DNA of 64,000 bases from positions 310,001 to 374,000 of the forward strand of contig NZ_SMDR01000001.1 in assembly GCF_006265115.1 (NCBI RefSeq), read 5' to 3'. Shown in pieces: positions 45,553-54,922 of this stretch. Numbering within the stretch: the stretch's first letter is position 1; each line of letters begins with the position of its first letter. Source of the stretch: Arenimonas terrae. GTDB lineage: Bacteria; Pseudomonadota; Gammaproteobacteria; Xanthomonadales; Xanthomonadaceae. The translations under genes were made by a program, and so were the position numbers. The notes below the pieces were generated by a model. The model saw only the letters and a program-made list of their open reading frames with translations. It searched no databases and was not told the DNA's origin.

Positions 45553-45636
45553 GGACGAGGGCTCCCAAGGGAAGTCCACTCGTCGTTCCTGCCCTGGGGC
45601 ATCGCCGGGACGAGGGTCACCGGTCTGGCGGGACGG

Positions 45637-46161
45637 TCATTCGGCCGGGTCGGCCTCCAGGTTTCCGCGCAGCGTGCCCTGGTTGCCGAAAGCGAAGCCG
45701 GCGCGGTAGTTCACGTCGTCGACGCGCCAGCCGCCGTCTTCCTTCACCACGACGAACTCGTCGTACCAGAGCACGTCGGGGCTGGCGACGGTGTCGACCA
45801 TGTCGACGCGGATCACGCAGCGCGCCTCCGGGCAGCCGCCGAGCGGCAGCACGATCGCGTAGGCGGTGAAGGGCTCGGCGCCGGACGAGTGGAAGAGCGG
45901 GCCTTCGATCCACGGCGGCTTCTCGTCCGGGTGGCGGGCGATGAAGTCTTCCTGCTCCTGGCGGGCGCGGGCCATCGCGTCGTTCAGGGCCTGGCTGAGA
46001 TAGGGCGCGATCGCCGCGGCCTTGTCGCCGGTCGGCAGGCCCGACTGGTTGCCGTGGGTGTCGAGGAACGTCCGCAGCAGCTTGGCGGGGTTTCCGGCGG
46101 CCGCGGCGGGCAGCGTCGAAGCCAGCAGCAGGGCGAACAGCAGGGTACGGGGGGGCGACAT
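45637..46161 (-). CDS. Secreted DUF3828-like protein
   Basis: The 174-residue protein has a signal peptide (TLLFALLLASTLPAAAA). The mature part starts with a helical region and has IEGPLFHSSGAEPFTAYAIV and VLWYDEFVVVKEDGGWRVDDV, which resemble DUF3828 domains. Two cysteines in GGCPEARCV may pair. It starts 8 bases after mmsA and is probably co-transcribed. Function unknown. Confidence 0.7.
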   Translation of the reverse strand: MSPPRTLLFALLLASTLPAAAAGNPAKLLRTFLDTHGNQSGLPTGDKAAAIAPYLSQALNDAMARARQEQEDFIARHPDEKPPWIEGPLFHSSGAEPFTAYAIVLPLGGCPEARCVIRVDMVDTVASPDVLWYDEFVVVKEDGGWRVDDVNYRAGFAFGNQGTLRGNLEADPAE

Positions 46162-46169
46162 GCAGGTCC

Positions 46170-47681
46170 TCACTTCATCGTGGGCATCACGAATTCGGGG
46201 TCGCGCACGCCGGTGGGCCAGCGTGCGGTGATGGTCTTGAGGCGGGTGTAGAAGCGCACGCCGTCCGGGCCGTGCATGTGCAGCGGGCCGAACAGGCTGC
46301 GCTTCCAGCCGCCGAAGCTGTGGAAGGCCATCGGCACCGGGATCGGCACGTTGATGCCGACCATGCCGGCCTGCACCCGGTGCGCGAACTGGCGCGCGGC
46401 ATCGCCGTCGCGGGTGAAGACCGCGGTGCCGTTGCCGTACTCGTGCTCGTTGACGAGCCTGAGCGCCGCCTCGAAGTCCGGCACGCGCACCACGCACAGC
46501 ACCGGCCCGAAGATCTCCTCGCGGTAGATGCGCATGTCGGCGGTGACGTGGTCGAACAGGCAGCCGCCGAGGAAGAAGCCGGCCTCGGCGCCGGGCACCT
46601 CCAGGCCGCGGCCGTCGACCACCAGGCGCGCCCCTTCGGCGACACCGGCATCCACGTAGCCGCGAACCTTGTCGCGGTGCGCCCCAGTCACCAGCGGGCC
46701 CATGTCGGGATCGCCCTGGCAGCCCGGGCCGATCTTCAGGGTTTCGACCATGGGCTTGAGGCGCGACACCAGCGCATCGGCCGTGGCCTCGCCCACGCAG
46801 ACCGCCACCGAGATCGCCATGCAGCGTTCGCCGGCCGAGCCGTAGCCCGCGCCGAGCAGGGCGCCGGCGGCCTGGTCCAGGTCGGCGTCGGGCAGCACCA
46901 CCATGTGGTTCTTGGCGCCGCCCAGGGCCTGCACGCGCTTGCCGTTGGCGGAACCGCGGGAATAGATGTACTCGGCGATCGGCGTCGAGCCGACGAAGCT
47001 CAAGGCCTGCACACGCGGATCGTCCAGCAGCGCGTCCACGGCCTCCTTGTCGCCATGCACGACGTTGAACACGCCGTCGGGCAGGCCGGCCTCCTTCAGC
47101 AGCCGGGCCAGGATCATCGGCGTGCCGGGATCTCGTTCCGAAGGCTTCAGCACGAAGGTGTTGCCGCAGGCCAGGGCCACCGGGAACATCCACATCGGCA
47201 CCATGCAGGGGAAGTTGAACGGCGTGATGCCGGCCACCACGCCCAGTGGCGCGTATTCGGTGTAGGAGTCGACGTCGCGGCCGACGTTGATCGAGTGTTC
47301 GCCCTTGAGCAGGTGCGGCGCGCCGCAGGCGAACTCCACCACTTCCAGGCCGCGGGTCAGTTCGCCGCGGGCGTCGGCCAGTACCTTGCCGTGTTCGGAG
47401 GTGATGCAGGCGGCGATCTCGTCGGCGTGCCGCTCCAGCAGTTCCTTGAACTTGAACAGGATGCGCGCGCGGTTGAGCGGCGTGGTCGCGGCCCAGGCGG
47501 GAAAGGCGGCCTGCGCCGCATCCACGGCGGCGGTGACGTCGGCGGTCGAGGCCAGCGCGACCTGGGCCTGCACCTGGCCGGTGGCCGGGTCGAACACGTC
47601 GCCGTACCGTCCGCTGCCGCCGTCGCGGGCCTGGCCCTGGATGAAGTGCAGGATGCGGGCGGTGCGGAGCGCGTGATTCAT
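46170..47681 (-). CDS. mmsA: Methylmalonate-semialdehyde/malonate-semialdehyde dehydrogenase (CoA-acylating)
   Basis: Oxidises malonate or methylmalonate semialdehyde to acetyl- or propionyl-CoA with NAD. The 503-residue protein has [19 protein letters not shown], a hallmark of MMSDH, and catalytic Cys287 in [14 protein letters not shown]; the general-base Glu of ordinary ALDHs is replaced in the ALGGAKNH segment, as expected for this acylating type. Start ATG at 47681. It neighbours ald and a beta-alanine-type aminotransferase, so malonate semialdehyde from beta-alanine is a likely substrate. Valine catabolism is the alternative. Confidence 0.93.
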   Translation of the reverse strand: MNHALRTARILHFIQGQARDGGSGRYGDVFDPATGQVQAQVALASTADVTAAVDAAQAAFPAWAATTPLNRARILFKFKELLERHADEIAACITSEHGKVLADARGELTRGLEVVEFACGAPHLLKGEHSINVGRDVDSYTEYAPLGVVAGITPFNFPCMVPMWMFPVALACGNTFVLKPSERDPGTPMILARLLKEAGLPDGVFNVVHGDKEAVDALLDDPRVQALSFVGSTPIAEYIYSRGSANGKRVQALGGAKNHMVVLPDADLDQAAGALLGAGYGSAGERCMAISVAVCVGEATADALVSRLKPMVETLKIGPGCQGDPDMGPLVTGAHRDKVRGYVDAGVAEGARLVVDGRGLEVPGAEAGFFLGGCLFDHVTADMRIYREEIFGPVLCVVRVPDFEAALRLVNEHEYGNGTAVFTRDGDAARQFAHRVQAGMVGINVPIPVPMAFHSFGGWKRSLFGPLHMHGPDGVRFYTRLKTITARWPTGVRDPEFVMPTMK

Positions 47682-47690
47682 GGATACCCC

Positions 47691-47721
47691 AAAAGAAAAC
47701 CCCGGCGCTCGCGCGCCGGGG
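47691..47721 (-). terminator. Rho-independent terminator of ald
   Basis: On the minus strand a perfect 9-bp stem (47721-47713 with 47708-47700) and 4-base loop are followed by TTTTCTTTT. It lies just after the ald stop and before the mmsA start, so the two genes probably have separate transcripts or partial readthrough. Confidence 0.85.
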
Positions 47722-47733
47722 CCGGGAAACAAC

Positions 47734-48849
47734 TCAGGACTGCAGGGCCTGGGCCGCGGGTACGTAGTCGTAACCCAGGTCCTTGGCGACCGCTTCGTAG
47801 GTGATCTTGCCGGCGTGCACGTTCAGGCCGTTGAGCAGGTGGACATCGTCCAGCATTGCCTGCTTGCCCTTGTTCGCCAGCTGCAGCGCATAGGGCAGGG
47901 TGGCATTGGTGAGCGCGAAGGTGGAGGTGCGCGCCACGCCGCCGGGCATGTTCGCCACGCAGTAGTGGATGATGCCGTCGACTTCGTAGGTCGGCACCTG
48001 GTGGGTGGTGGCCTTCGAGGTCTCGAAGCAGCCGCCCTGGTCGATGGCGACGTCCACCAGCACCGAGCCGGGCTTCATCAGGCCCAGCTGCTTGCGCGAG
48101 ACGAGCTTGGGCGCGGCGGCGCCCGGGATCAGCACGGCGCCGATCACCAGGTCCGACTGCGGCAGCAGCTCTTCGATCGCGTCGATCGTGGAGTACAGCG
48201 TGGTGATCTTGTCGCCGTAGAGCTCGTCCAGGTACTTCAGGCGATCGAGCGAGCGGTCGAGGATGGTGACGCGGGCGTTCATGCCCATGGCCATGCGCGC
48301 GGCGTTGATGCCGACCACGCCGCCGCCGATCACCAGCACTTCCGCCGGCTTCACGCCCGGCACGCCGCCCAGCAGCACGCCGGAGCCGCCCTGGGCCTTC
48401 TCCAGCGCGTGCGCACCGGCCTGGATGGACATGCGGCCGGCGACTTCGCTCATCGGCGCCAGCAGCGGCAGGCCGCCCTTGCGGTCGGTGACGGTTTCAT
48501 AGGCGATGCAGGTGGCGCCCGACTTCACCAGGGCCTTGGTCTGCTCCGGATCCGGCGCCAGGTGCAGGTAGGTGTAGAGCAGCTGGCCCGGGCGCAGCAT
48601 CGCGCACTCGACGGGCTGGGGCTCTTTCACCTTGATGATCATGTCGGCCTTGGCGAAGATCTCCGCCGCCGTGTCCACGATCTTGGCGCCGGCCTTCTCG
48701 TACATCTCGTTGGTCAGGCCGATCGCCTTGCCGCCGTCGCGCTGCACCCAGACCTGGTGCCCGTGCGAGGTCAGCTCGCGGGCGCCGGCCGGGGTCAGGC
48801 CGATGCGGTATTCGTGGTTCTTGATCTCTTTGGGGACGCCGATAAGCAT
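47734..48849 (-). CDS. ald: Alanine dehydrogenase
   Basis: Reversible NAD-dependent deamination of L-alanine to pyruvate and ammonia. The 371-residue protein starts [20 protein letters not shown], typical of Ald, and has the lysine in MIIKVKEP, the catalytic His in YLHLA, and the Rossmann motif [18 protein letters not shown]. The alanine produced by the pyruvate-dependent aminotransferases nearby would be recycled by this enzyme. It lies 51 bases downstream of the aminotransferase gene. Confidence 0.96.
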   Translation of the reverse strand: MLIGVPKEIKNHEYRIGLTPAGARELTSHGHQVWVQRDGGKAIGLTNEMYEKAGAKIVDTAAEIFAKADMIIKVKEPQPVECAMLRPGQLLYTYLHLAPDPEQTKALVKSGATCIAYETVTDRKGGLPLLAPMSEVAGRMSIQAGAHALEKAQGGSGVLLGGVPGVKPAEVLVIGGGVVGINAARMAMGMNARVTILDRSLDRLKYLDELYGDKITTLYSTIDAIEELLPQSDLVIGAVLIPGAAAPKLVSRKQLGLMKPGSVLVDVAIDQGGCFETSKATTHQVPTYEVDGIIHYCVANMPGGVARTSTFALTNATLPYALQLANKGKQAMLDDVHLLNGLNVHAGKITYEAVAKDLGYDYVPAAQALQS

Positions 48850-48900
48850 GGAACTGCCCTCCCGGGGCGGATTTCTGTTCTTGTGGGGTCGGCCGCCCGG

Positions 48901-50268
48901 TCAGGCGGTGGCGCGTATGGTAGCGGCCAGCCGGTCGAAAATCCGGTCGATGTGCTCCCTGTTCAGGATCAGGGGGGGCGAGAGCGCGATGACGTCGCCG
49001 GTGCAGCGCACCATCAGGTTCTGCTCGTGGAAGGCGCGGCTGAAGACCTCGTAGCCGCGGCTGCCCGGGGCGTCCGGCCGGGCCGCCAGCTCGACCGCGC
49101 CGATCAGGCCGAAATTGCGGATGTCGATGACATTGGGCAGGCCCTTGAGGGCATGGATCGCGTCCTCCCAGTAGCCGCCCAGCTCGATCGCCTTCTGGAA
49201 CAGGTTCTCCTCGGCATAGGTGTCGAGCGTGGCCAGGGCCGCGGCGCAGGCCAGCGGGTGGCCGGAATAGGTGTAGCCGTGGAAGAGCTCGATCGCGCCC
49301 TCGGGGCCGTGCATGAAGGCGTCGTGGATCTTGCCCGAGGCGAACACCGCGCCCATCGGCACGGCGCCGTTGGTGAGGCCCTTGGCGGTGGTGATCAGGT
49401 CCGGCGTGACGCCGAAACGCTGCGCCGCGAAGGCCTGGCCGACGCGCCCGAAGCCGGTGATGACCTCGTCGAAGATCAGCAGGATGCCGTGCTTGTCGCA
49501 GATCTCGCGGATGCGCTTGAGGTAGCCCTCGGGCGGCAGCACCACGCCGGCGCTGCCGGAGATCGGTTCGATGATGACGGCGGCGATCGTGCTGGCGTCG
49601 TGCAGCTGCACCAGCCGCTCGAGATCCTCGGCGAGCTCGACGCCGTGTTTGGGCAGGCCGCGGTTGAAGGCATTGCGCTGCAGGTCCAGCGTGTGGCGCA
49701 GGTGGTCCACGCCCGGCAGCATCGGCCCGAAGAACTTGCGGTTGTTGACCATGCCGCCGACCGCGATGCCGCCGAAGCCGACGCCGTGGTAGCCCTTCTC
49801 GCGGCCGATCAGGCGGGTGCGCTGGCCTTCGCCGCGCACGCGGTGGTAGGCCAGGGCGATCTTCAGCGCGGTATCGACCGACTCCGATCCGGAGTTGGTG
49901 AAAAAGACATGGTCCAGCCCGGCCGGGGCGATTCCCGCCAGGCGCTCGGCCAGCACAAAGGGCAGGGGATGGCCCATCTGGAAGGTCGGGGCGAAATCGA
50001 GCGTCGCCGCCTGCTGCTGGATCGCCTGCACGATGCGCGGCCGGGCATGGCCGGCGTTGACGCACCACAGGCCGCCGGTGCCGTCGAGGATCTCGCGGCC
50101 GTCGGTGCTGCGGTAATACATGCCCTCGGCGCTGGCGAGCAGGCGCGGGGTCTTCTTGAACTGCCGGTTCGCGGTGAACGGCATCCAGAAGGCGTCGGTC
50201 TGCTCCGGCGCCGCGGTCGCCTGGGCCGCATAGGATTCGAGGCTGGCGTGCGGGTCGGAAACGGACAT
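48901..50268 (-). CDS. bauA: Class III omega-amino acid:pyruvate aminotransferase (BauA-like)
   Basis: PLP enzyme of 455 residues resembling Pseudomonas BauA: WMPFTANRQFKKTPRLLASA at the N-terminus, GGLWCVNAGHARP, FFTNSGSESVDTALKIA (PLP phosphate), IFDEVITGFGR, and the PLP lysine in TTAKGLTNGAVPMGAV. The expected reaction is beta-alanine plus pyruvate to malonate semialdehyde plus alanine, which MmsA and Ald could then use. GABA or other omega-amines are possible substrates. Start ATG at 50268 faces the divergent puuR gene. Confidence 0.87.
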   Translation of the reverse strand: MSVSDPHASLESYAAQATAAPEQTDAFWMPFTANRQFKKTPRLLASAEGMYYRSTDGREILDGTGGLWCVNAGHARPRIVQAIQQQAATLDFAPTFQMGHPLPFVLAERLAGIAPAGLDHVFFTNSGSESVDTALKIALAYHRVRGEGQRTRLIGREKGYHGVGFGGIAVGGMVNNRKFFGPMLPGVDHLRHTLDLQRNAFNRGLPKHGVELAEDLERLVQLHDASTIAAVIIEPISGSAGVVLPPEGYLKRIREICDKHGILLIFDEVITGFGRVGQAFAAQRFGVTPDLITTAKGLTNGAVPMGAVFASGKIHDAFMHGPEGAIELFHGYTYSGHPLACAAALATLDTYAEENLFQKAIELGGYWEDAIHALKGLPNVIDIRNFGLIGAVELAARPDAPGSRGYEVFSRAFHEQNLMVRCTGDVIALSPPLILNREHIDRIFDRLAATIRATA

Positions 50269-50305
50269 GGCGGCGGCTCGCAAGGGGATGGCCGGAACGC
50301 TATCA

Positions 50306-50358
50306 GCGTTGAATAAAATTTACAATCGGCCCGGAATGCCCGGTTTAATTGACCGGGC
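50306..50358. promoter_or_regulatory. Candidate operators in the bauA/puuR divergent region
   Basis: Two elements lie between the divergent starts. GCGTTGAATAAAATTT (50306-50321) resembles the GCGTTGATAAAATC site in the spuI/spuA gap. GCCCGGT and ACCGGGC (50338-50344, 50352-50358) form a 7-bp inverted repeat around TTAATTG. Binding by the adjacent PuuR-like protein is inferred from position and recurrence only. Confidence 0.5.
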
Positions 50359-50405
50359 TGGGGTGCGGTGTTAAATATCCCGCATCATTTTGTTGAGGTA
50401 GGCGC

Positions 50406-50951
50406 TTGGACATCGGAGTCAGGCTGCAGGCGGTGCGCAAGAGCAAGGGCCTGAGCCAGCGCGAGCTGGCCAAACGCGTGGGCGTGACCAACTCCACCAT
50501 CTCCCTGATCGAGCAGAACAAGGTCAGCCCCTCGATCTCGTCGCTGAAGAAGGTGCTCGACGGCATCCCGATCTCGCTGGCCGACTTCTTCACCATGGAC
50601 CTGGCCGACACCGGCGACAGTCCCTTCTATCCGTCCGGCGAACAGCCCGACGTCGGCAACAACGACATCCACTACTTCCTGGTCGGCCAGCACCGGCGCA
50701 ACCGGCAGATGTGCATCCTGCGCGAGGTGATGCCGCCCGGCAGCGACACCGGCGAGACCATGCTCAGCCACGACGGCGAAGAGGGCGGGGTGATCGTGCA
50801 GGGCCGGGTCGAGATCACCGTCGGCGACCAGGTGCGTGTGCTGGGCCCCGGCGAGGCCTACTACTTCGAAAGCCGCCAGCCGCACCGCTTCCGCAACGTC
50901 GGCAGCGACGAGGCCATCCTCGTCAGCGCCAATACGCCGCCCACCTTCTGA
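50406..50951 (+). CDS. puuR: PuuR-like regulator (XRE helix-turn-helix plus cupin)
   Basis: Predicted repressor of putrescine/polyamine catabolism, 181 residues. The N-terminal HTH (residues about 5-60; LSQRELAKRVGVTNSTISLI) is followed by a cupin domain (about 105-180; EEGGVIVQGRVEITVGD and FESRQPHRFRN). Overall layout and length match PuuR of E. coli. The start is a TTG at 50406, supported by GAGGTAG 6 bases upstream; this should keep its level low. puuC follows 10 bases later, and bauA is divergent. Confidence 0.9.
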   Translation: MDIGVRLQAVRKSKGLSQRELAKRVGVTNSTISLIEQNKVSPSISSLKKVLDGIPISLADFFTMDLADTGDSPFYPSGEQPDVGNNDIHYFLVGQHRRNRQMCILREVMPPGSDTGETMLSHDGEEGGVIVQGRVEITVGDQVRVLGPGEAYYFESRQPHRFRNVGSDEAILVSANTPPTF

Positions 50952-50961
50952 GTTCCCTGCC

Positions 50962-52464
50962 ATGACCAAGCCCAAGACCCGCGAAGACTGGCTGCAGCGT
51001 GCCGCCGCCCTGACCATCCGCCGCCAGGCCTTCATCGACGGCAGGTACGTCGACGCCGCCAGCGGCAAGACCTTCGACTGCCTCAGCCCGATCGACGGCC
51101 GCGTGCTGGCGAAAGTGGCCGAATGCGGCGCCGAGGACGTGGACCGCGCGGTGAAAGCGGCGCGCCAGGCCTTCGACGCCGGCAAGTGGTCGAACGCGCG
51201 GCCGACGCACCGCAAGAAGGTGCTGGTGAAACTGGCCCAGCTGATCCACGAGCACGGCGAGGAGCTCGCCCTGCTCGAATCGCTGGACATGGGCAAGCCG
51301 GTCAGCGACGCGCTGAACGTGGACGTGGCCGCCTCGGTGCGCTGCATGTCCTGGACCGGCGAGGCCATCGACAAGGTCTACGGCGAAGTCGCCTCCACCG
51401 GCCCGGACGAACTGGGCCTGGTGACGCGCGAGCCCCTGGGCGTGGTCGCGGCGATCGTGCCCTGGAACTTCCCGCTGCTGATGGCGGTGTGGAAGCTGGC
51501 GCCGGCGCTGGCGATGGGCAACTCGGTGGTGCTCAAGCCTTCGGAAAAATCCCCGTTGACGGCGCTGCGCCTGGCCGAGCTGGCGATCGAGGCCGGCATG
51601 CCGGCCGGCGTGTTCAACGTGCTGCCCGGCTTCGGCAAGGACGCCGGCGAACCGCTGGCCCTGCACATGGACGTGGACGGCCTGGTCTTCACCGGTTCGA
51701 CCGCGGTCGGCAAGCACCTGCTGGTCTGCGCCGGCAAATCGAACATGAAACGCGCCTACATGGAGTGCGGCGGCAAGAGCCCGAACCTGGTCTTCGCCGA
51801 CGCGCCCAGCCTGGACCGCGCCGCGCAGGCCGCGGCCAGCGGCATCTTCTACAACCAGGGCGAGGTCTGCACTGCGGCCTCGCGCCTGTTCGTGCAGCGC
51901 GGGATCAAGGACCAGTTCGTGGCCAGGGTCGCGGAGTTCGGAAAGAAGATGCAACCGAAACATCCGCTGGAGCCCGGCGCGCCGATGGGCGCGATGGTGG
52001 ACGAGTCGCAGACCGTGCGCGTGCTCGACTACATCGCCAAGGGCCGGGCCGAAGGCGGCCGGGTGGTGATCGGCGGCGAGCGCCTGCAGACCGTGGAGGG
52101 CGGCTGCTACATCGCGCCGACCATCTTCGACGGCGTCGAACACGGCCACACGATCGCCCGCGAGGAGATCTTCGGGCCGGTGCTGAGCGTGATCGCCTTC
52201 GATTCCGAGGAAGAGGCCCTGCGCATGGCCAACGATTCCGACTATGGCCTGGCCGCCGGCGTGTTCACCTCGGACATCAGCCGTGCCCACCGCGTGGCGC
52301 GCAAACTGCGGGCCGGCAGCGTCTGGGTCAACTACTGGGACGGCGGCGACATGACCGCGCCCTTCGGCGGCTACAAGCAGAGCGGCAACGGCCGCGACAA
52401 GTCCCTGCACGCCTTCGAGAAATACACCGAGGTCAAGGCGACCTGGATCAACCTCGATCCCTGA
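50962..52464 (+). CDS. puuC: Gamma-glutamyl-gamma-aminobutyraldehyde dehydrogenase
   Basis: ALDH family enzyme of 500 residues. Motifs: VPWNFPLLMAVWKLAPALA, FTGSTAVGK, ECGGKSPN with the general-base Glu, and NQGEVCTAASR with catalytic Cys303. Strong resemblance to PuuC and its co-transcription with a PuuR-like regulator point to gamma-glutamyl-GABA-aldehyde oxidation, the step after PuuB; broad aldehyde use is likely as well. The gene ends 16 bases before the convergent GFA-family gene. Confidence 0.92.
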   Translation: MTKPKTREDWLQRAAALTIRRQAFIDGRYVDAASGKTFDCLSPIDGRVLAKVAECGAEDVDRAVKAARQAFDAGKWSNARPTHRKKVLVKLAQLIHEHGEELALLESLDMGKPVSDALNVDVAASVRCMSWTGEAIDKVYGEVASTGPDELGLVTREPLGVVAAIVPWNFPLLMAVWKLAPALAMGNSVVLKPSEKSPLTALRLAELAIEAGMPAGVFNVLPGFGKDAGEPLALHMDVDGLVFTGSTAVGKHLLVCAGKSNMKRAYMECGGKSPNLVFADAPSLDRAAQAAASGIFYNQGEVCTAASRLFVQRGIKDQFVARVAEFGKKMQPKHPLEPGAPMGAMVDESQTVRVLDYIAKGRAEGGRVVIGGERLQTVEGGCYIAPTIFDGVEHGHTIAREEIFGPVLSVIAFDSEEEALRMANDSDYGLAAGVFTSDISRAHRVARKLRAGSVWVNYWDGGDMTAPFGGYKQSGNGRDKSLHAFEKYTEVKATWINLDP

Positions 52465-52480
52465 GCCGGCGACGGCTAGG

Positions 52481-52900
52481 TCAAAGGAAGGACGTGATCG
52501 CCGGCCGGCGCTCCTGCGCGTCGCAGCGGCCGTCCTCGTACTGGATCGGCGTGGCCGCCAGCTCTTCGTCGCTGGCGTCATCCAGCGTGCACAGGTTGAT
52601 GCAGTGGAAGTCGCCGCCGAATTCCACCAGGAACCCGTCGGTGAAACAGCGCACGCCGCAGCGCCGGCAGAACCAGTGGTGCACGTGACCCTCGGGCCAC
52701 TGGCTTTCCGGCCCGCGGTAGTCGGTGCGCCGGTCGGCGCCCTGCAGCAGCTCCAGGTCGGCCGGCATCACGAAGGCCTTCCAGAAATGCGTCTTCAGGC
52801 AGAAGCGGCAGTTGCAGCGGCGGCTCCCGGCCGCCAGGTCCAGCTGCACGCGGTAGCGCACATCGCCGCAGTGGCAGCTGCCGTGGTAGGTCTTCTTCAT
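52481..52900 (-). CDS. GFA/CENP-V family zinc-binding protein
   Basis: The 139-residue protein has the zinc-binding cysteines of the glutathione-dependent formaldehyde-activating family: GSCHCGDVRY, CNCRFCLK and FCRRCGVRCF. True members of this fold bind zinc; actual formaldehyde activation is often not shown. Its ATG overlaps the MFS stop (ATGA), so it is the last gene of the ArsR-led operon. Confidence 0.88.
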   Translation of the reverse strand: MKKTYHGSCHCGDVRYRVQLDLAAGSRRCNCRFCLKTHFWKAFVMPADLELLQGADRRTDYRGPESQWPEGHVHHWFCRRCGVRCFTDGFLVEFGGDFHCINLCTLDDASDEELAATPIQYEDGRCDAQERRPAITSFL

Positions 52901-54435
52901 GCGGCGGGCTCCGGTTGCAGCGTGTCGGACAGGCGCTTTTCCAGGGCGAGGATCAGGAAGGTGGCGAACAGGCTGAGGCCCGCGCATATCCAGGCGGCTT
53001 TTTCCAGCGTGGCGACGTAGACGTCGCGGGCGGCCAGCAGCAATGCGTCGCCGTTCGGTCCCAGGGCGCGGGCCGCATCCACCGCGCCGCCCAGGGTGTC
53101 GCGCGCCGCGGCGACGGCGTCGGCCGGCAGCCCGGGCGGCACGGCGTCGACGATGCCGCTGCGGTACATGGCCATCACGACGCTTCCCAGCACCGCGATG
53201 CCCAGCGCGCCGCCGAACTCGAAGCTGGTCTCGGAGATGCCCGAAGCCGCGCCGGCGCGTTCGGGCGGCGCGGAATTCATCACCAGGTCGGTGGTCAGCG
53301 CGCCGATCGGCGCCAGGCCGGCGCAGAACAGCGTGTAGCCCAGCATCAGCAGCGGGAAGGGCAGGGAGCCGAGCTGGGTGAGCAGGCCGAAACCGAGCGT
53401 CGACACCGCCATGCCGCCGGCGACGACGCGCGCGACCGGCCAGCGCTGCGCCAGTTTCGGCGCCAGCATCGATCCCACCACGAAGACGACGCCGGACGGC
53501 GCGGTCCACAGCCCGGCCTCCAGCGGCGTCATGCCCAGCACCAGCTGGAAATACTGGGCGATGAACAGGAAGAAGCCGAAGGCGATGAAGATGGTGAGGA
53601 CGTTGCAGCCCAGCGCGGTGCCGAAGGCCGGGGCGCGGAACAGCGACAGGTCGATCATGGGGTCGGCCAGGCGCCGCTGCCGGCGCACGAACAGCCCGCC
53701 GATGGCCAGGCCGGCCGCGATGATCACGAACGGCGCCGCCGTGAAGCCGTGTTCGGCCAGGCGCTTCATGCCGTAGATGACGGCTAGTACGGCAGCCACC
53801 GACAGCAGGGCGCTGGCGAAGTCGATGCGTCCGGCGCTCTCGTCGCGGAACTCCGGCAGCAGCTTGGGGCCGACAATCAGCAGCAACAGCATCACCGGCA
53901 CCGCCAGCAGGAACACCGACCCCCACCAGAACCACTGCAGCAGCACGCCGCCGATCACCGGGCCCAGGATGCCGCCGGCGGAAAAGGCGGCGATCCAGAT
54001 GCCGATCGCCTGCATGCGCTCCCTGTCGTCCAGGAACATGTTGCGGATCAGCGACAGCGTGGACGGCGACAGCGTGGCGGCGGTGATGCCCAGCAGGGCG
54101 CGGCTGGCGATCAGCATCTCGGCGCTGGTGGAGAAGGCCGCCAGCACCGAGGCGCCGCCGAAGCAGGCGGCGCCGATCAGCAGCAGCTTGCGGCGGCCGA
54201 TGCGGTCGCCCAGGGTGCCCATCGTGATCAGGAAGCCGGCGAGCAGGAAACCGTAGATGTCGACGATCCAGAGCATCTGCCCGGCGCTGGGCCGCAGCTC
54301 GGCGGCGATGGACGGAATGGCCAGGTAGAGAACCGTCAGGTCCATCGAATAGATCAGGCAGGGCAGGGCCAGCACGCCCAGGCCGATCCATTCGCGACGG
54401 GTGGCCTTGGGGCCGACAACGTGGGGTTCAGTCAT
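52897..54435 (-). CDS. MFS drug exporter, 14-helix (EmrB/QacA-like)
   Basis: Inner-membrane efflux pump candidate of 512 residues with about fourteen hydrophobic helices. It has WIVDIYGFLLAGFLITMGTL and GDRIGRRKLLLIG (motif A) and SRALLGITAATLSPSTLSLI (motif C region), as in QacA/SmvA-type multidrug exporters of the DHA2 family. Start at 54435 overlaps the end of the upstream SRPBCC gene by 8 bases. Its place in an ArsR-SRPBCC operon suggests export of a toxic organic compound. Confidence 0.92.
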   Translation of the reverse strand: MTEPHVVGPKATRREWIGLGVLALPCLIYSMDLTVLYLAIPSIAAELRPSAGQMLWIVDIYGFLLAGFLITMGTLGDRIGRRKLLLIGAACFGGASVLAAFSTSAEMLIASRALLGITAATLSPSTLSLIRNMFLDDRERMQAIGIWIAAFSAGGILGPVIGGVLLQWFWWGSVFLLAVPVMLLLLIVGPKLLPEFRDESAGRIDFASALLSVAAVLAVIYGMKRLAEHGFTAAPFVIIAAGLAIGGLFVRRQRRLADPMIDLSLFRAPAFGTALGCNVLTIFIAFGFFLFIAQYFQLVLGMTPLEAGLWTAPSGVVFVVGSMLAPKLAQRWPVARVVAGGMAVSTLGFGLLTQLGSLPFPLLMLGYTLFCAGLAPIGALTTDLVMNSAPPERAGAASGISETSFEFGGALGIAVLGSVVMAMYRSGIVDAVPPGLPADAVAAARDTLGGAVDAARALGPNGDALLLAARDVYVATLEKAAWICAGLSLFATFLILALEKRLSDTLQPEPAA

Positions 54436-54901
54436 GGTCGAGCAGTCCCTGCAGACGGTTGAAGCAGCTGTTCCAGCCGCCGCGATGGTCGTCGCGTTCG
54501 GCCACGGATACAAAGCGAACCTGGTGGAAATGCATGCGCGTGCGCCCGCCCAGGTCTTCGAAGCGCACGGTGATCACGGAATCCTCGTCCGGGCGACGGG
54601 CGACATCGTCCCAGACGTGGGTCAGCACGATGCGCTCGGGCGGCACGATCTCCAGGAATTCGCCCTGCATCCACCACTCGGTGCCGCTTTCCTTGCCGCG
54701 CAGGCAGACCCGGTAGCTGCCGCCCACGCGGGGGTCGAAACGCTGGAACGGCGCGTCGCAGCCTTCGGGGCAGAACCACAGCGCCAGCGCCGCCGGATCG
54801 GTCCAGGCCTTGAACACCGCCGCGCGCGGGGCGTCGAACTCGCGTTCGATGATGAGTTCATCGTCGTGCGCGAGCGCCGGGGGCTTGAGGCTGGCGGACA
54901 T
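54428..54901 (-). CDS. SRPBCC (AHSA1-like) domain protein 1
   Basis: The 157-residue protein has the START/Bet v1-like pattern IEREFDAPRAAVFKAWTDPA, LALWFCPEG and GGSYRVCLRGKE, ending GGWNSCFNRLQGLL. Such domains bind hydrophobic ligands. It is one of three SRPBCC genes in this operon. It overlaps the MFS gene by 8 bases. Confidence 0.88.
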   Translation of the reverse strand: MSASLKPPALAHDDELIIEREFDAPRAAVFKAWTDPAALALWFCPEGCDAPFQRFDPRVGGSYRVCLRGKESGTEWWMQGEFLEIVPPERIVLTHVWDDVARRPDEDSVITVRFEDLGGRTRMHFHQVRFVSVAERDDHRGGWNSCFNRLQGLLDHD

Positions 54902-54922
54902 GCCATTGTCTCCGTGTTTTGT

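Noticed and set aside
47680-50316. Plus-strand open frame of about 880 codons opposite ald and bauA
   Set aside because: Two secure minus-strand enzymes occupy the region; the antisense translation has no domain and is compositionally biased.
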